DNA of 64,000 nucleotides from Balneolaceae bacterium (GTDB taxonomy: Bacteria > Bacteroidota > Rhodothermia > Balneolales > Balneolaceae), in contig REDA01000041.1 in NCBI GenBank assembly GCA_007693745.1, positions 1 through 64,000 of the forward strand, in the 5' to 3' direction. The number at the start of each line of letters is the position of its first letter. Position 1 is the first letter of the stretch. Positions 63,954 through 64,000 of the stretch are shown one piece after another. Below the pieces are notes generated by a model, which did no database searches, had not been told where the DNA came from, and saw only the letters and a program-made list of their open reading frames with translations. Made by a program: the position numbers and the translations under genes.

Positions 63954-64000
63954 CCAATTCGGTAGTGGAGGATCCGTGTTCGTTTTTCAAAGTCATCGGT

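Larger units (their letters stand above)
63154..64000. other. Upstream region of susC and unassigned flank
   Basis: This 847-base stretch has no gene I can support. The first 200 bases form the susC upstream region, with a candidate -7 box (63200-63207) and a LacI-type palindrome (63347-63356). The rest is AT-rich. Open frames in it are short and give low-complexity products without family signatures. A perfect inverted repeat lies at 63938-63953. It may be the 5' or 3' end of something outside the window. Confidence 0.5.

Noticed and set aside
63900-63970. tRNA-like T-arm (GGGTTCAAACCC on the minus strand)
   Set aside because: The loop is one base short for a T arm, and no acceptor stem, D arm, anticodon arm or CCA end fits around it.
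63658-63996. Minus-strand 112-codon open frame at the right edge
   Set aside because: No recognisable family, low-complexity product, and no neighbouring gene supports it.

Overview
The window looks like chromosomal DNA of a Bacteroidota-type bacterium, most likely a Balneolota/Rhodothermota relative (inference). The signs are a SusC/SusD pair with an FG-GAP/ASPIC-UnbV lipoprotein beside it, a Bacteroidota-style DUF2795 gene, weak or absent Shine-Dalgarno sequences at most starts, several TAnnTTTG-like promoter boxes, and moderate GC. About 48 protein genes are supported, mostly housekeeping. I see no rRNA, tRNA, CRISPR array, transposase or prophage gene.

Layout. 1-1640 (minus): a sugar isomerase/epimerase cut by the window edge and a Gfo/Idh/MocA oxidoreductase, coupled by an ATGA overlap. 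2044-5520 (plus): thrS, infC with an apparent ATC start, rpmI and rplT, closed by a strong terminator. 5681-9699: pheS, pheT, a small coiled-coil gene and zapA. 9764-12770: a hemolysin III homologue, a YmdB-type phosphodiesterase, a LolD-type ATPase and a TPR membrane protein. 12815-17132: a CrtI-like oxidoreductase, then an iron-type ABC permease facing its probable binding protein, which has a Fur-like palindrome upstream. 17270-21432 (minus): a saccharopine-dehydrogenase/LKR-like protein, an inositol-monophosphatase-family enzyme and dnaG. 21589-22455: sucD. 22660-25378 (minus): glgA and glgC. 25706-27924: a NatA/NatB-like ABC exporter. 27890-31017 (minus): a catalytically degenerate M1-peptidase-like protein with HEAT repeats, and a HisN-like phosphatase.

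31304-35712: argB-argD-argC-argJ, the acetyl-cycle half of arginine synthesis. 35924-41982: a UvrD/PcrA helicase, lon and rsgA. 42049-43321: an ECF sigma factor divergent from a small outer-membrane barrel. 43376-47857 (minus): tatA-gatA-M28/glutaminyl-cyclase-like lipoprotein-prmA-ppx. 48044-54367 (plus): a DUF2795 protein, then a compact group of a BamA-like barrel, a stand-alone cyclic-nucleotide-binding domain, an RlmD-like rRNA methylase and a CrtI-type desaturase. 54372-63153 (minus): the FG-GAP lipoprotein and the susC-susD pair with its own terminator. 63154-64000: the susC upstream region with a LacI-type palindrome, then sequence I cannot assign.

No single stretch is clearly a new defence or mobile system. 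The best leads are the dead-peptidase/HEAT protein, the barrel-CNB-methylase-desaturase cluster, the non-AUG infC start, and two candidate operators (iron and sugar). All calls are read from sequence alone, without database searches.
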